A stretch of 64,000 nucleotides of DNA from Chamaesiphon minutus PCC 6605 (GTDB taxonomy: Bacteria > Cyanobacteriota > Cyanobacteriia > Cyanobacteriales > Chamaesiphonaceae). The stretch covers positions 6,220,096-6,284,095 of the forward strand of contig NC_019697.1 in NCBI RefSeq assembly GCF_000317145.1, read 5' to 3'. Made by a program: the position numbers and the translations under genes. Below, piece after piece: positions 23,825-33,227 of this stretch; the stretch's first letter is position 1, and every line of letters begins with the position of its first letter. The notes below the pieces were generated by a model. The model did no database searches. It was not told where the DNA came from and worked only from the letters and a program-made list of their open reading frames with translations.

Positions 23825-25777
23825 ATGAGAATTCTAGTGGTTGAGGACGATCCGGCCATTGCTTTCCTCATCGAGACTCTTTTAGAGACTCACAAATACA
23901 CCATCGATTTGGCTAGCGACGGCCAAGTAGGTCTCGACCTGAGCGATGCTTACGCATATGATGCGATCCTGCTGGATGTGACCTTACCCAAAAAAGATGG
24001 GGTGAGTGTCTGTCGCGAGATTCGCGCCCGAGGCAATAGCGTCCCGATTTTACTACTGACTGCGCTAGATTCGCCAGCAGATCGCACGCGGGGACTAGAT
24101 GCTGGGGCTGATGATTATTTGGGCAAACCGTTCGATCGCAACGAATTACTCGCGAGAATTAGGGCACTATTGCGCCGCTCGCACGATTCTACACTTCCGA
24201 TTTTGACCTGGGGCAGTTTACAACTCGATCCAGTGAGTACCACTGTCACCTTTGACGAGCGATTAGTCCCCTTAACGCCAAAAGAATACTCCTTACTAGA
24301 ACTTTTTTTACGCAATAGCAAGCGGGTATTTAGCTGTAGTGCCATTCTCGATCGCCTGTGGTCGGAAGACAGTCCCAGTGAAGACACTATCCGCACCCAT
24401 ATTAAAGGATTGCGACACAAACTTAGAGCCGCTGGTGCCGCAGCCGATTTTATCGAAACGGTTTATGGCATTGGTTATCGACTCAAACCCCTCGAAGCAC
24501 CAGGGACGCCTCTACTGACTGAGGCTTGGGAAAAATTCAAAGGACAAGTATCCGAGCAAGTCGCTACCTTAGAGCAATTAGCCCAGAAAGTTTTAGATCG
24601 AGAGGTTCTACCCGATTGGCAAGAGCGCGGTAAGCAGATCGCCCACTCGCTGACTGGCTCGCTCGGTACATTTGGCTTTTCCCTGAGTTCGGAATTGGCT
24701 CGTCAAATTGAAAAGTTATTAGGCGAGCCACAAGATTGGAGAGCCGATCGCGGACGATTGCTATACTCGATCGTCACAGCTCTGCGAGAAGAGTTAGAGA
24801 GATCGGCACCTGTCGCCAATCTCCCAGGTTTTGAATCGGAGTTGAAGCTGGATATTCTGTTAGTCTCAGCCGCAGATCCACAAGGCGAGCGCATCCAATC
24901 TCTGGCGTCAACACGAGACTGGCTCGTGCAAATCGTGCCGACGATCGCCGCCGCTCGTTCGCAATTGCAACAGTATCGCATTCGCAGTATCGTGTTGACG
25001 CCAGATGCGCTCGACCGGACGGAGGAAGTTTTGCGGCTATTAGTCGAAGTCAACAAACAAGTTCCGCCGATTCCGGTCATTGCCCTGACTGCTGCTAGTT
25101 TGCACCCAGCGATCCGGCAATTGGGGACTTTGCAGCCAGTCGATCCCTTGGGGAACGTCGATCCGATCGAGTCGATCGAGCGAGCCATTGCTGAGGCCGA
25201 GTCCAGTCAGACTCATATTTTGGCAGTCGATGACGATCTGAAGATTTTGGCAATTTTACGCGCTTTATTAGTCCCGTGGGGTTATCGCGTGACGACTTTA
25301 GCCGACTCCCAAAAATTATGGGAGGTGTTGCCCATTACCCAGCCAGATCTACTGATTTTAGATGTAGAAATGCCGCTCGTAGGCGGCTTAGATGTGTGTC
25401 GATCGATCCGCGATCGCCCAGAGTGGTCGCATTTACCGATTATTGTGCTGACTGCGCACACCGAACCGACCTTAATTCAACAAGTGTTTGCGATCGGGGC
25501 GGATGATTTTGCCACCAAGCCTGTAATCGGGCCAGAAATTATCGCCCGGATTACCAATTTGCTGGAGCGTCAGCAGGTGCAACGATTGAAAACCGATCGC
25601 AAGCAGCAACAAGTGGCAACCGCTCGCATCCAGCTAGCCGATCGGGTCAAAATTCAAGCCGCCTTGATGGCGATCGAGGCTGCACTCCAATCCGAACAAC
25701 CGTTCCAGCCCGATCGGCATCGTCAAATCCTAGAGCAAGTAAACATCTTACGCCAATTATTATTGCCTGATTTGTAA
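23825..25777 (+). CDS. Multi-domain response regulator (REC-wHTH-Hpt-REC*-REC)
   Basis: A 650-residue regulator. Order: receiver 1 (residues 1-115, phospho-Asp51, Lys101); OmpR-type winged helix (about 125-222, TPKEYSLLELFLRNS, ETVYGIGYRLKP); a histidine phosphotransfer-like domain (about 232-330, His274 in QIAHSLTGSLGTFG); a degenerate receiver (about 340-455) with no acceptor Asp in the expected LTPDAL position; a complete receiver (about 463-580, Asp513 in ILDVEMP, Lys565); then a coiled C-terminal tail. Such chains allow phosphate to pass within one polypeptide. The cognate kinase is not adjacent. The ATG is preceded by GGGAGATGAG. Confidence 0.93.
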   Translation: MRILVVEDDPAIAFLIETLLETHKYTIDLASDGQVGLDLSDAYAYDAILLDVTLPKKDGVSVCREIRARGNSVPILLLTALDSPADRTRGLDAGADDYLGKPFDRNELLARIRALLRRSHDSTLPILTWGSLQLDPVSTTVTFDERLVPLTPKEYSLLELFLRNSKRVFSCSAILDRLWSEDSPSEDTIRTHIKGLRHKLRAAGAAADFIETVYGIGYRLKPLEAPGTPLLTEAWEKFKGQVSEQVATLEQLAQKVLDREVLPDWQERGKQIAHSLTGSLGTFGFSLSSELARQIEKLLGEPQDWRADRGRLLYSIVTALREELERSAPVANLPGFESELKLDILLVSAADPQGERIQSLASTRDWLVQIVPTIAAARSQLQQYRIRSIVLTPDALDRTEEVLRLLVEVNKQVPPIPVIALTAASLHPAIRQLGTLQPVDPLGNVDPIESIERAIAEAESSQTHILAVDDDLKILAILRALLVPWGYRVTTLADSQKLWEVLPITQPDLLILDVEMPLVGGLDVCRSIRDRPEWSHLPIIVLTAHTEPTLIQQVFAIGADDFATKPVIGPEIIARITNLLERQQVQRLKTDRKQQQVATARIQLADRVKIQAALMAIEAALQSEQPFQPDRHRQILEQVNILRQLLLPDL

Positions 25778-25812
25778 TCTCACATCTTGCACCAGCCGAA
25801 TCCCCTCTTCCC

Positions 25813-25961
25813 CAATACGGTTCGGTTAAGCAAATATATTAGTCCGCGTAGGCGACGCGCGCTCCTCGGCTTTGCCGAGGGTTTAGCGCGACAAGACAGC
25901 GGACTTTGCATCATAAGCGGCGGTTTCAACCGCTGACCAAATCACTAACCGAACCGTATTG
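25813..25961. mobile_element. Element with 16-bp terminal inverted repeats
   Basis: The ends are CAATACGGTTCGGTTA (25813-25828) and its exact reverse complement (25946-25961), 149 bases in total with no coding capacity. The flanks contain CCCTCTTCC-like and CCCTCTCCC-like sequence, so a target duplication is uncertain. Inside sit a GTCTTGTC palindromic repeat and an AAGCGG/CCGCT hairpin following TTTGCATCA. Confidence 0.75.
25841..25905 (-). repeat. GTCTTGTC palindromic repeat, copy C
   Basis: Read on the minus strand it begins AGTCCGCTGTCTTGTCGCGC, then CTAAACC and the hairpin CCTCGGC-AAA-GCCGAGG (25864-25880), ending in a GCGTAGGCG-type arm. Outer inverted repeats AGTCCGC/GCGGACT close the unit. 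It lies inside the TIR element. Confidence 0.7.
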
Positions 25962-26036
25962 CCCTCTCCCCTATCCACAACAGGTAACAAAACTACAAAC
26001 TGAGCGGGGTGTCATAGGCTGTCGCTTTTGACTACT

Positions 26037-26078
26037 CCTCGCCGTGAACGGCGGGGATTCCCTAGCTTCGCAACTAGG
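26037..26078. repeat. Paired hairpins resembling an IS200/IS605 end
   Basis: CCTCGCCG-TGAA-CGGCGGGG (26037-26056), followed by CCTAG...CTAGG (26061-26078), just after GACTACT. This arrangement resembles the subterminal hairpins of IS200/IS605-type elements in cyanobacteria. No tnpA or tnpB is present, so at most it is a relic end. Confidence 0.45.
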
Positions 26079-26274
26079 TTTTCTGTAAAATTAGATTGGG
26101 CGTTGCTGAATTGATGTATGAAAAGTTAGAGAGTGTATGAAAACAAGGAATCATACATTAAATCAGCAATACCACTTTTTACTACATTCTGTAGCTCGAT
26201 CTTTCTTCACAAGTTCTTCATCTAATGGCGGTACCATTGTCAGACAACTAGTCGATCGAAAGAGGCTCGTTCTT

Positions 26275-26553
26275 ATGGACAGCGACAACTACAAATCTCT
26301 GATATCTAACGCCCGAGATTATTGCACTCCAGCTTGGTGGATCGAAATTTTTACCGCACAGCCCAAATGTACCTATTATTTTGGCCCATTCGATCGGATC
26401 TGGGAAGCTGAAACGGCAGTCTCTGGCTACTTGGAAGATCTCCAGAGCGAACTCGCCCAAGGTATTCAAGCGCAGATAAACAAATGTTGCCAGCCCGATC
26501 TCCTGACAATCGAATACGATCCGAGCGATAATTCCCCATCCCAAATGGTCTGA
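26275..26553 (+). CDS. DUF1816 protein
   Basis: A 92-residue protein made of the cyanobacterial DUF1816 domain: PAWWIEIFTAQPKCTYYFGP, then EAETAVSGYLEDLQSELAQG and a terminal DLLTIEYDPS. The start is uncertain: the frame is open from an ATG at 26137, but those first 46 residues are not family-like, and AGAGG precedes the ATG at 26275, which I prefer. The function of the family is unknown; relatives occur near phycobilisome-linked genes. Confidence 0.8.
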   Translation: MDSDNYKSLISNARDYCTPAWWIEIFTAQPKCTYYFGPFDRIWEAETAVSGYLEDLQSELAQGIQAQINKCCQPDLLTIEYDPSDNSPSQMV

Positions 26554-26662
26554 CATCAGCCTACTGCTATTCGATAACTCGATCGTCACTTGGCAACTTA
26601 CTCCCTGCCCACTCAAGCAATAGGCAATTCGTTCGTTTATCCACCGATCTCTATTCACTTAA

Positions 26663-26890
26663 TTAGGGATTGACTTTGAAACTTGCGATCGTGGAACTCA
26701 AACGCTTTGCTTTTAACCATCTATATGCTAGATATTGGGGTTGATTATTACGTCCATAAAGATAGTTATATCGAAAGAAATCTTGGCCTTCAGCAGGAAA
26801 TAAATCGATAAAAACTCTTGCGGCTGATAGATAATCCGTCGCTCCAGCTATTGCTAGTTGCTGTTGTCTGTCAGGAAATTTTTTAACCAC
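26663..26890 (-). CDS. Hypothetical protein, 75 aa
   Basis: Starts with GTG at 26890; AAGGA lies about 13 bases upstream. The product is basic, without a signal, with DYLSAARVFIDLFPAEGQDF and NYLYGRNNQPQYLAYRWLKA, which look like a compact helical protein. The family is not recognised. It is alone between DUF1816 and the start of the polysaccharide cluster. Confidence 0.5.
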   Translation of the reverse strand: MVKKFPDRQQQLAIAGATDYLSAARVFIDLFPAEGQDFFRYNYLYGRNNQPQYLAYRWLKAKRLSSTIASFKVNP

Positions 26891-27169
26891 GATCCGATCG
26901 ATCCTTACAATTTAGGTGTAAATAAATTTGGTGTGTAAGTAGATGTTAGAAATACATCTACCAGCCGATTTGCACTAACGATCGTCAAACATACGATCGA
27001 TTTTTGGCTGGCTTTACACCTATATTATCTCCGCGAAAATACTTTCAACCTCAGCTAATTGACGCAACACAATTTTGACCACAGATAGATCGGTATCTAG
27101 TGGTCTACGGCGTAAATCTAGGTAATTTTGATGGGGAGGGAGCGAGGAACGTTTAGCGGTAAGGCTGCG

Positions 27170-29491
27170 CTACGACCGCACTTTCCGTTTTGTTGAATTC
27201 TGCCCGTAGTTCGCCACGATCCCCGGATCGTCAACCATATTCACAACCGTACCCAAAACTGCAACTTTAGAGACTTCCAAGGTTCTTAATGCATTTCTCA
27301 AGGCTTCGCGGTGAACTTTGCCAAGCCTGGTAACCATTAAAAGTCCATCAGTTTGGGGGATTAATAGTAGTGAATCTGCAAAATTCAGCGGTACGGTATC
27401 ATAGATTACTAGATCGAAATTATGCTCGCAATTCTGGACTAGCTCCTGCATTTTTTTTGAACTTAAAATACTAGTCGGATCTAAAGTCACAGAACCTGCC
27501 AGGAGCACGAATAAGTTTGTCTCCCCAGGTAAGAGTTGTACTGTATCCATTAGCTTCGTCGTTCCAGCAATTACATCTGTCAGGCCCTCTAGTGTCTCTC
27601 TATTATGGTGTCGATCTACTAGATTTTGCAAACTGGGCTTGCGCAGATCGGCATTAACTAATAATACCCGCTGACCCATGGCCGCCGCCGCTTGAGCGAG
27701 TTGGATGGCGATAGTTGTTTTACCCTCATTGGGTAATGCCGAACTCACAACTAGCGATCGAATCGGCAGATCCGGATTGAGGAGGCGCAGTTGTGAATTT
27801 AGGGCGCGGAAGGACTCAATGAATGGCGAGAATCGGTAGTGATGGACGATCTCATCGTCTTCACTCAGCGGGGGAAGTATCCCTTTGTCTTTTCTAGAAT
27901 TAGCATGTTTGAGGGCCTTCCGTTCATCTTCTCGCTGCGGAATTAATCCCAAAATAGCAATATTGATTTCTTCTCGCAAGTCTTTAATTGAATAAATAAC
28001 ATCATTCATTTTATCGACAACTAAAGCAGCCCCACTCCCGATCAGCAAGCCAAGAATCGAGCCTAAAACTACATCCTTTAATAATCCAGAAGATGATACC
28101 GCGCCAACTGAAGGAGCTGCAATTATCTCCCATGGTACTTCTTGACGAGCTGCATTGATCATCAACTCTTCACGTTTTTGCAGAAACTTGCTTAGTTGTT
28201 CTGTGGCAATCTTTAATTGTCTTTGCAGATTTTCATATTGACGAGAGATGATTGGTAGCTTACCTGTTTCGGTAGCTAGGATTTGACTTGCTTCATTTAG
28301 ACTTTTGAGCTTGGCTTCCAAAACTTTCACTTGGGTAGCAACAGCGATAAACTGCTTGCTCAGATCTTGACGCAGTGCATTTTGATAGGGCAGAGATTGG
28401 GCGTTGGGAGTACTCTGAGATAGGTTGCTACCCAAGAGGCTATCGGATTTTGCCTGTAATAGCGGCAGCAATTTTTTTCTTTTTTCCCGCAGCGAAATTA
28501 TTTTCGGATGCTCGTCTGTCAATTCAGCCGATAGACCCTCTAATTCCACATCAATGTCCTGAATTTGTTTGACCAATTGTTGATATCCAGGAGCCTCACT
28601 CAGCACTGAAGCTGCTTCAGCACTTTTTGGCTGAAGTTGAAGCTGCTGTTCCAAAGAGCGATAGAGTTGTTTGGCTTTGGCTAACTCTACTTGCGTTGTT
28701 TGTTGCTCTTGCTTGGTGTTGCTCATTTGAACGCCAAGTTGAGATCCTAATGTAGTTGGATCGATTAGCTGATTTTTTTCGCGAAAATTCTGTAATGCTG
28801 ACTCTAAATAGCTGACTTGAGTTTTGACGTTGGGTAGTTGGTCGTCTACAAATTTAATCGCTCGACGCACATTTGTTTGGCGTTCGCTCAAGCTATATTG
28901 GATATATGCATTAGAAACGAGATTTAGTACCTGTTTTGTCTCATTTTCCGATCGAGAGGCATATCGGACTTCCAGAATTTTAGTTTCTGTTGTGTCTTTA
29001 AGGCGACCAATTGTTAGAGATGCCTTGAGTTTTTCGTAAGAAATTTGTGGATAAGTGGGTTTAAGTTTGGTAGCTACAGGAAGTAAAATTTTACTGCTTA
29101 GAAGTAATTGGATTTGAGTTGGATAATCTAATGTAGTTTTTGAAGAATGGGCACCGTCTAAATCTTGGGCTTCAACACTTGCCCGAGTGCCAGTTACCGC
29201 AGAAACTACTTGACCCTCTACGGTAACTGGCTCGATCAATACTTTGAAGCTGCCTTCATACGCAGGCGGTCGAGTGCGATTCCAGACGATCGTGGCCCCG
29301 GTGGCGAGGATAGTGATTGCAATGACGATCCGAATCCGTCTCTGGATCGCACCAAAAACTTGACTGAAATCTAAACCACCTTCATCGGAGTTAGTACCGA
29401 GTGTATCGGCATTGAGCATACCGCTGTGCGATTGCCGATTTAGATGACTTTCCTGCCCATTATCTTCACCCGGTTTTACGACAATACTCAT
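27170..29491 (-). CDS. Wzc-type polysaccharide co-polymerase / BY-kinase
   Basis: A 773-residue inner-membrane protein that controls chain length of exported polysaccharide. The N-terminal Wzz domain starts after a first helix (IRIVIAITILATGATIVW), a long periplasmic coiled coil follows (about residues 200-470), a second helix is VVLGSILGLLIGSGAALVV, and the cytosolic kinase domain carries Walker A ALPNEGKTT (585-593), Walker A' NADLRKP (about 613) and Walker B VIYDT (about 695). The C-terminal tail has only one Tyr (about 762) instead of the usual Tyr cluster. It is the promoter-distal end of the cluster. Confidence 0.93.
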   Translation of the reverse strand: MSIVVKPGEDNGQESHLNRQSHSGMLNADTLGTNSDEGGLDFSQVFGAIQRRIRIVIAITILATGATIVWNRTRPPAYEGSFKVLIEPVTVEGQVVSAVTGTRASVEAQDLDGAHSSKTTLDYPTQIQLLLSSKILLPVATKLKPTYPQISYEKLKASLTIGRLKDTTETKILEVRYASRSENETKQVLNLVSNAYIQYSLSERQTNVRRAIKFVDDQLPNVKTQVSYLESALQNFREKNQLIDPTTLGSQLGVQMSNTKQEQQTTQVELAKAKQLYRSLEQQLQLQPKSAEAASVLSEAPGYQQLVKQIQDIDVELEGLSAELTDEHPKIISLREKRKKLLPLLQAKSDSLLGSNLSQSTPNAQSLPYQNALRQDLSKQFIAVATQVKVLEAKLKSLNEASQILATETGKLPIISRQYENLQRQLKIATEQLSKFLQKREELMINAARQEVPWEIIAAPSVGAVSSSGLLKDVVLGSILGLLIGSGAALVVDKMNDVIYSIKDLREEINIAILGLIPQREDERKALKHANSRKDKGILPPLSEDDEIVHHYRFSPFIESFRALNSQLRLLNPDLPIRSLVVSSALPNEGKTTIAIQLAQAAAAMGQRVLLVNADLRKPSLQNLVDRHHNRETLEGLTDVIAGTTKLMDTVQLLPGETNLFVLLAGSVTLDPTSILSSKKMQELVQNCEHNFDLVIYDTVPLNFADSLLLIPQTDGLLMVTRLGKVHREALRNALRTLEVSKVAVLGTVVNMVDDPGIVANYGQNSTKRKVRS

Positions 29492-29769
29492 TTATAACTA
29501 ACCCTAAAAAGTCCAAGCAGGTTGAAATACTTGTCAAAATGTATCCTTAGATACAATCTGTAGTGAGCAACTTCTCAACACGAGCCGATCTCGATCGCAA
29601 CAGCCGTTAAGTATTTCTATCTCTAAGTTATTACTCGGAGTTGACACTCGTCAATTTTAACAATTTGAATACCTATTTGTGCGACAATTCAGCTATAAAG
29701 CCGATCGTACGATCTTCACAACTTGACGCCTTTATCGAGTACTAAGTTGTCGGGAAATCCCGCTCTCGC

Positions 29770-31707
29770 CTATTTTTCGATCGGATATCCAACATAAAGT
29801 GGGATCTGTTTGCCACTACCTACATAATTGGGCAAACTGCTACCAGTTAGATCGCGGACGAGCTTACCCCTTATTTCCCTGACATAGGTTGTATAATTTG
29901 GACTACCACCATGATTAACTTCTCCCAAGGTAATTGAGATGGAAGAATCATTATTGATAAACATCGGATAGTTCTGCGTTCCATCTGGGCCGACTGTCGT
30001 GCTATAAGCCAAACCGCCTAGCAACTCAGTTTTACCACCACCTTTCGTATCGATAAGCGTGCCACCCCGCTCGGTTTTTAGTCCCAAAATCCATAGTTTC
30101 CCACCGTTATTGGTGATGTGAGTGCCTGTATTTTCGACGTTAAACTGTCTAGCCCACACGTTTTGTCGATTAAATGTCCAGGTTTGCCAAGGGTTGGAGA
30201 CCACATTTTCGATAAATACATCTCCCGATCCTGTCATGTTACCAGATACATTCGTAGCGTCGCGAATAACCAGCGTTCGTGACGAAGCATTTTCTAAAGT
30301 TGTAGTGGGATTGTAACCACTGCCGATGCGCTCGAACACGACGATCGGATTTTTCCCACCAATGACTTTAAAGCCAGGATTAACTGTCTTTGGGACCTCA
30401 ACGATCGCCTCTGTACCAACTATCCGCCGGACATTGTTACGAATTAAGATCGTCTTGTTTAAATGATAGACTCCAACAGGCAAGTAAACGGTAGTCTTCC
30501 CCGAATCAATGGCAGCCTGGATCGCGGCTGTATCATCTTTCCCATCACCAGGAATCGCCCCGAAGGAGCCGACATTCGCCCAAGCAGTTTGAGCTGGATT
30601 ATCCCAAGGAACATCAGGAGTTTCTTTAATTGGCAGATTGAGTGTTTGCCGTGGTGATGGGAACTGATTTATGGTTCCTCCAGAAGATATAAACTCAGCG
30701 ATCGTCGCACCGACTTGAGGCCGATCCTGATTCTGAATTGCGACTTGATAGCCTGATGTTTTGAGGTTGCGGACAAGCAGGTCGAGCGGGAAATCGCTGC
30801 GAATTGCTGGTTGACGCGAAGCTGCACCAGTACCGTTCAAAGCAGAATCCAGCAAAGTCATTCGCCCACCAGCGTTGTAAATAGCGGTGACAGTATTATC
30901 ACTTTTTAAACCGCGAATATTGACGATCTGACCTGTATTATATAAACCATAAACGCTCTGATTTTGAAGCGAAATGTTTTCAAGTGTTTGACTGTTAATC
31001 CGAAAGCCAGTTCTGATCCCATACTGAAATCCGATTACGGTCAGGTTCTTGACTAGGAGGGGGCCGATTTCATCGGCAAAATTCATGTCTAGACCATTAA
31101 TACCCTGCCCATCCTGAGATTGAATGGTGACGTTGCGGAGCGATCCTTGATTATTGGCGTTAAACTGAATGCCGATCGCTCCAGGATTATTAGTTCCCGT
31201 ATCGACAGTGAGATTGCGAATCGAGTTACCAAATCGCTGGGCAGGAGCGGGACCCGTGAAAATAACTGCTTTGGGGGTAGTGGCGATCGTAAAGCCTGCC
31301 GCACTGTCTTTGAGCTTGATAGTTACACCGCTCTGGCTCTGTCCTTGCAGGATGGTATTCTTATATTCGTTGCCTTTGCCCGGTGTACCTGGTGGCCAGA
31401 CGATCGTTTGGGAGACCAAGTAGGTGCCATTGGGCAGATAAATAATCCGCCCACCGTTGGGGTGAGCATTTAGTAAAGATTGAATTGCGGCTGTGTCGTC
31501 GGTCATACCATCTCCCTTGGCCCCAAAGTTCTTGACATTGAGTACGCCAGCATCTGCTGGGAAAACAATATTCTCCCGATGGCGATCGATTTTATTAGTT
31601 TTATTGAGTTTGTATTGTCTGTTTTGCTTGCTCGCAGAGACAAAACCCAGTGGCAAGATCGAAATTGCACCTAGAATTAATAATTTGACAATTATTGAAA
31701 CTTTCAT
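29770..31707 (-). CDS. Exported pectate-lyase-like beta-helix protein
   Basis: A 645-residue exported protein with two pectate_lyase_3-type starts: VKNFGAKGDGMTDDTAAIQS near residue 55 and VGSFGAIPGDGKDDTAAIQA near 385. Each is followed by a right-handed beta-helix with IYLPNGTYLVS or VYLPVGVYHLN. A signal peptide covers about residues 1-25. Such proteins bind or cleave acidic polysaccharides; placed next to wzc, it probably trims or modifies the polymer made by this cluster. The start is the ATG at 31707 rather than the TTG at 31716. Catalytic residues are not certain. Confidence 0.88.
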   Translation of the reverse strand: MKVSIIVKLLILGAISILPLGFVSASKQNRQYKLNKTNKIDRHRENIVFPADAGVLNVKNFGAKGDGMTDDTAAIQSLLNAHPNGGRIIYLPNGTYLVSQTIVWPPGTPGKGNEYKNTILQGQSQSGVTIKLKDSAAGFTIATTPKAVIFTGPAPAQRFGNSIRNLTVDTGTNNPGAIGIQFNANNQGSLRNVTIQSQDGQGINGLDMNFADEIGPLLVKNLTVIGFQYGIRTGFRINSQTLENISLQNQSVYGLYNTGQIVNIRGLKSDNTVTAIYNAGGRMTLLDSALNGTGAASRQPAIRSDFPLDLLVRNLKTSGYQVAIQNQDRPQVGATIAEFISSGGTINQFPSPRQTLNLPIKETPDVPWDNPAQTAWANVGSFGAIPGDGKDDTAAIQAAIDSGKTTVYLPVGVYHLNKTILIRNNVRRIVGTEAIVEVPKTVNPGFKVIGGKNPIVVFERIGSGYNPTTTLENASSRTLVIRDATNVSGNMTGSGDVFIENVVSNPWQTWTFNRQNVWARQFNVENTGTHITNNGGKLWILGLKTERGGTLIDTKGGGKTELLGGLAYSTTVGPDGTQNYPMFINNDSSISITLGEVNHGGSPNYTTYVREIRGKLVRDLTGSSLPNYVGSGKQIPLYVGYPIEK

Positions 31708-31978
31708 GTTTGACAATTTAGATAAATTAACAACACGTCCTTCGATCGAAGATTAAAAGTCGTAAGTACAAATTTGTTCAAAGATCGGCTTTTATGCGGA
31801 ATTATTTGACTGAAATTTTTGATAAGATTAGATAATAAATTAATGTATCGTTCGAGCGATACTTTGTCTGTATCTATGTTTGACTGATGGAGAATAAAGC
31901 CGATCGGATGAAGGGTCTATGATTCTCAAAATTGATAGCTGAGTTTGTGAGTAAATTAACTTTCTTTTGTTTAGAACA

Positions 31979-33217
31979 GTGAAACGATTAAAAGTTCTAA
32001 TATCTGCTTATGCTTGTAGACCCGGAGAAGGTTCCGAACCTGGAGTTGGTTGGAATGTCGTTCGAGAGTTGGTCGAGTATCACGATCTTTGGGTACTGAC
32101 GCGATCGGATAACCGGACATCGATCGAATTAGCATTAACCCGCGATCCTTTGCCGGGATTGCATTTTATCTATTGCGATCCCCCTCTCCTCGTTCAAAGG
32201 CTAAACTACAATTACAAGTTAGTTCATTTGCATTACTACGCATGGCAAATTGCTGCATACATGGTAGCCCGTAATTTACATAAAGAAATAAATTTTGACA
32301 TAGTACATCACGTTACTTATGTGAGGTATTCATCGCCTAGTTTTCTCGCGCTCCTGCCCGTGCCGTTTATCTGGGGGACAGTTGGTGGTGGCGAGTCAGC
32401 CCCTAAAGCTTTTTGGGAAGATTTTAGCTGGCGGGGAAAAGTTTATGAGTTGACCCGTAGTTTAGCGCACCGGATCGGGGAACTCGATCCCTTTACGCGG
32501 TTGACTGCTCGACGAAGTATCCTGGTACGCGCGACAACGGAGGAGACAGCCACTCGGTTGCGTCAAATGGGTGCGAAAGATGTCGAGATTTTTCCAGAAT
32601 CAGGCTTGTCCGAGGTCGAAATCGAGCAGTTAGCTCAAATTCCATTACCGATCGATCGATCCAACATCCGCTTTATCAGTATGGCAAGACTGCTGCATTG
32701 GAAAGGACTGCATTTAGGCATTCGTGCCTTTGCTCGCGCAAATATTCCTAATAGCGAGTATTGGATTTTAGGCGATGGTGTTGAAAAACAGCGATTAGAA
32801 GCCTTGGTGGTAAGCTTGGGGATCGAAGATCGAGTAAAATTCTGGGGTCGCCTCCCACGGCAGGACACTTTACAAAAACTAGCCGAATCTACTGTATTAC
32901 TTCATCCGAGTTTGCATGACTCTGGGGGCTGGGTCTGCTTAGAAGCTATGGCAGCAGGTCGCCCCCCGATCTGCTTGAATTTGGGAGGTCCAGCAACTCA
33001 AGTAACCACAGAAACTGGTTTTAAAATTTCGGCTCAAACACCCGATCTCGCAGTGGCTGGTTTGGCAGCGGCGATGACTCAATTAGCTGGGGATCGGGAG
33101 TTATTGGCGAGCATGAGTCAGGCCGGACGAGAGCGGGTGAAGGAGGTTTATAGTTGGCAACACAAAGGTTACCTATTAGCGCAGCTCTACAGCACAATTG
33201 GGTGTGTTGATGAATAA
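31979..33217 (+). CDS. GT4 glycosyltransferase, copy A'
   Basis: A GT-B fold retaining glycosyltransferase of about 412 residues, cytosolic or membrane-associated. The donor-site segment SGGWVCLEAMAAGRP gives the GT4 glutamate, and MARLLHWKGLHLGIRAFA is the second-domain start. The start is GTG 31979 (VKRLKVLISAYACRPGEG), aligned to the MKVLLSAYACEPG start of its paralogue at 38593. It is the only GT in the cluster on the plus strand and converges on the 33228 gene. Sugar donor and acceptor are not inferable. Confidence 0.9.
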   Translation: MKRLKVLISAYACRPGEGSEPGVGWNVVRELVEYHDLWVLTRSDNRTSIELALTRDPLPGLHFIYCDPPLLVQRLNYNYKLVHLHYYAWQIAAYMVARNLHKEINFDIVHHVTYVRYSSPSFLALLPVPFIWGTVGGGESAPKAFWEDFSWRGKVYELTRSLAHRIGELDPFTRLTARRSILVRATTEETATRLRQMGAKDVEIFPESGLSEVEIEQLAQIPLPIDRSNIRFISMARLLHWKGLHLGIRAFARANIPNSEYWILGDGVEKQRLEALVVSLGIEDRVKFWGRLPRQDTLQKLAESTVLLHPSLHDSGGWVCLEAMAAGRPPICLNLGGPATQVTTETGFKISAQTPDLAVAGLAAAMTQLAGDRELLASMSQAGRERVKEVYSWQHKGYLLAQLYSTIGCVDE

Positions 33218-33227
33218 CGATCGAATT

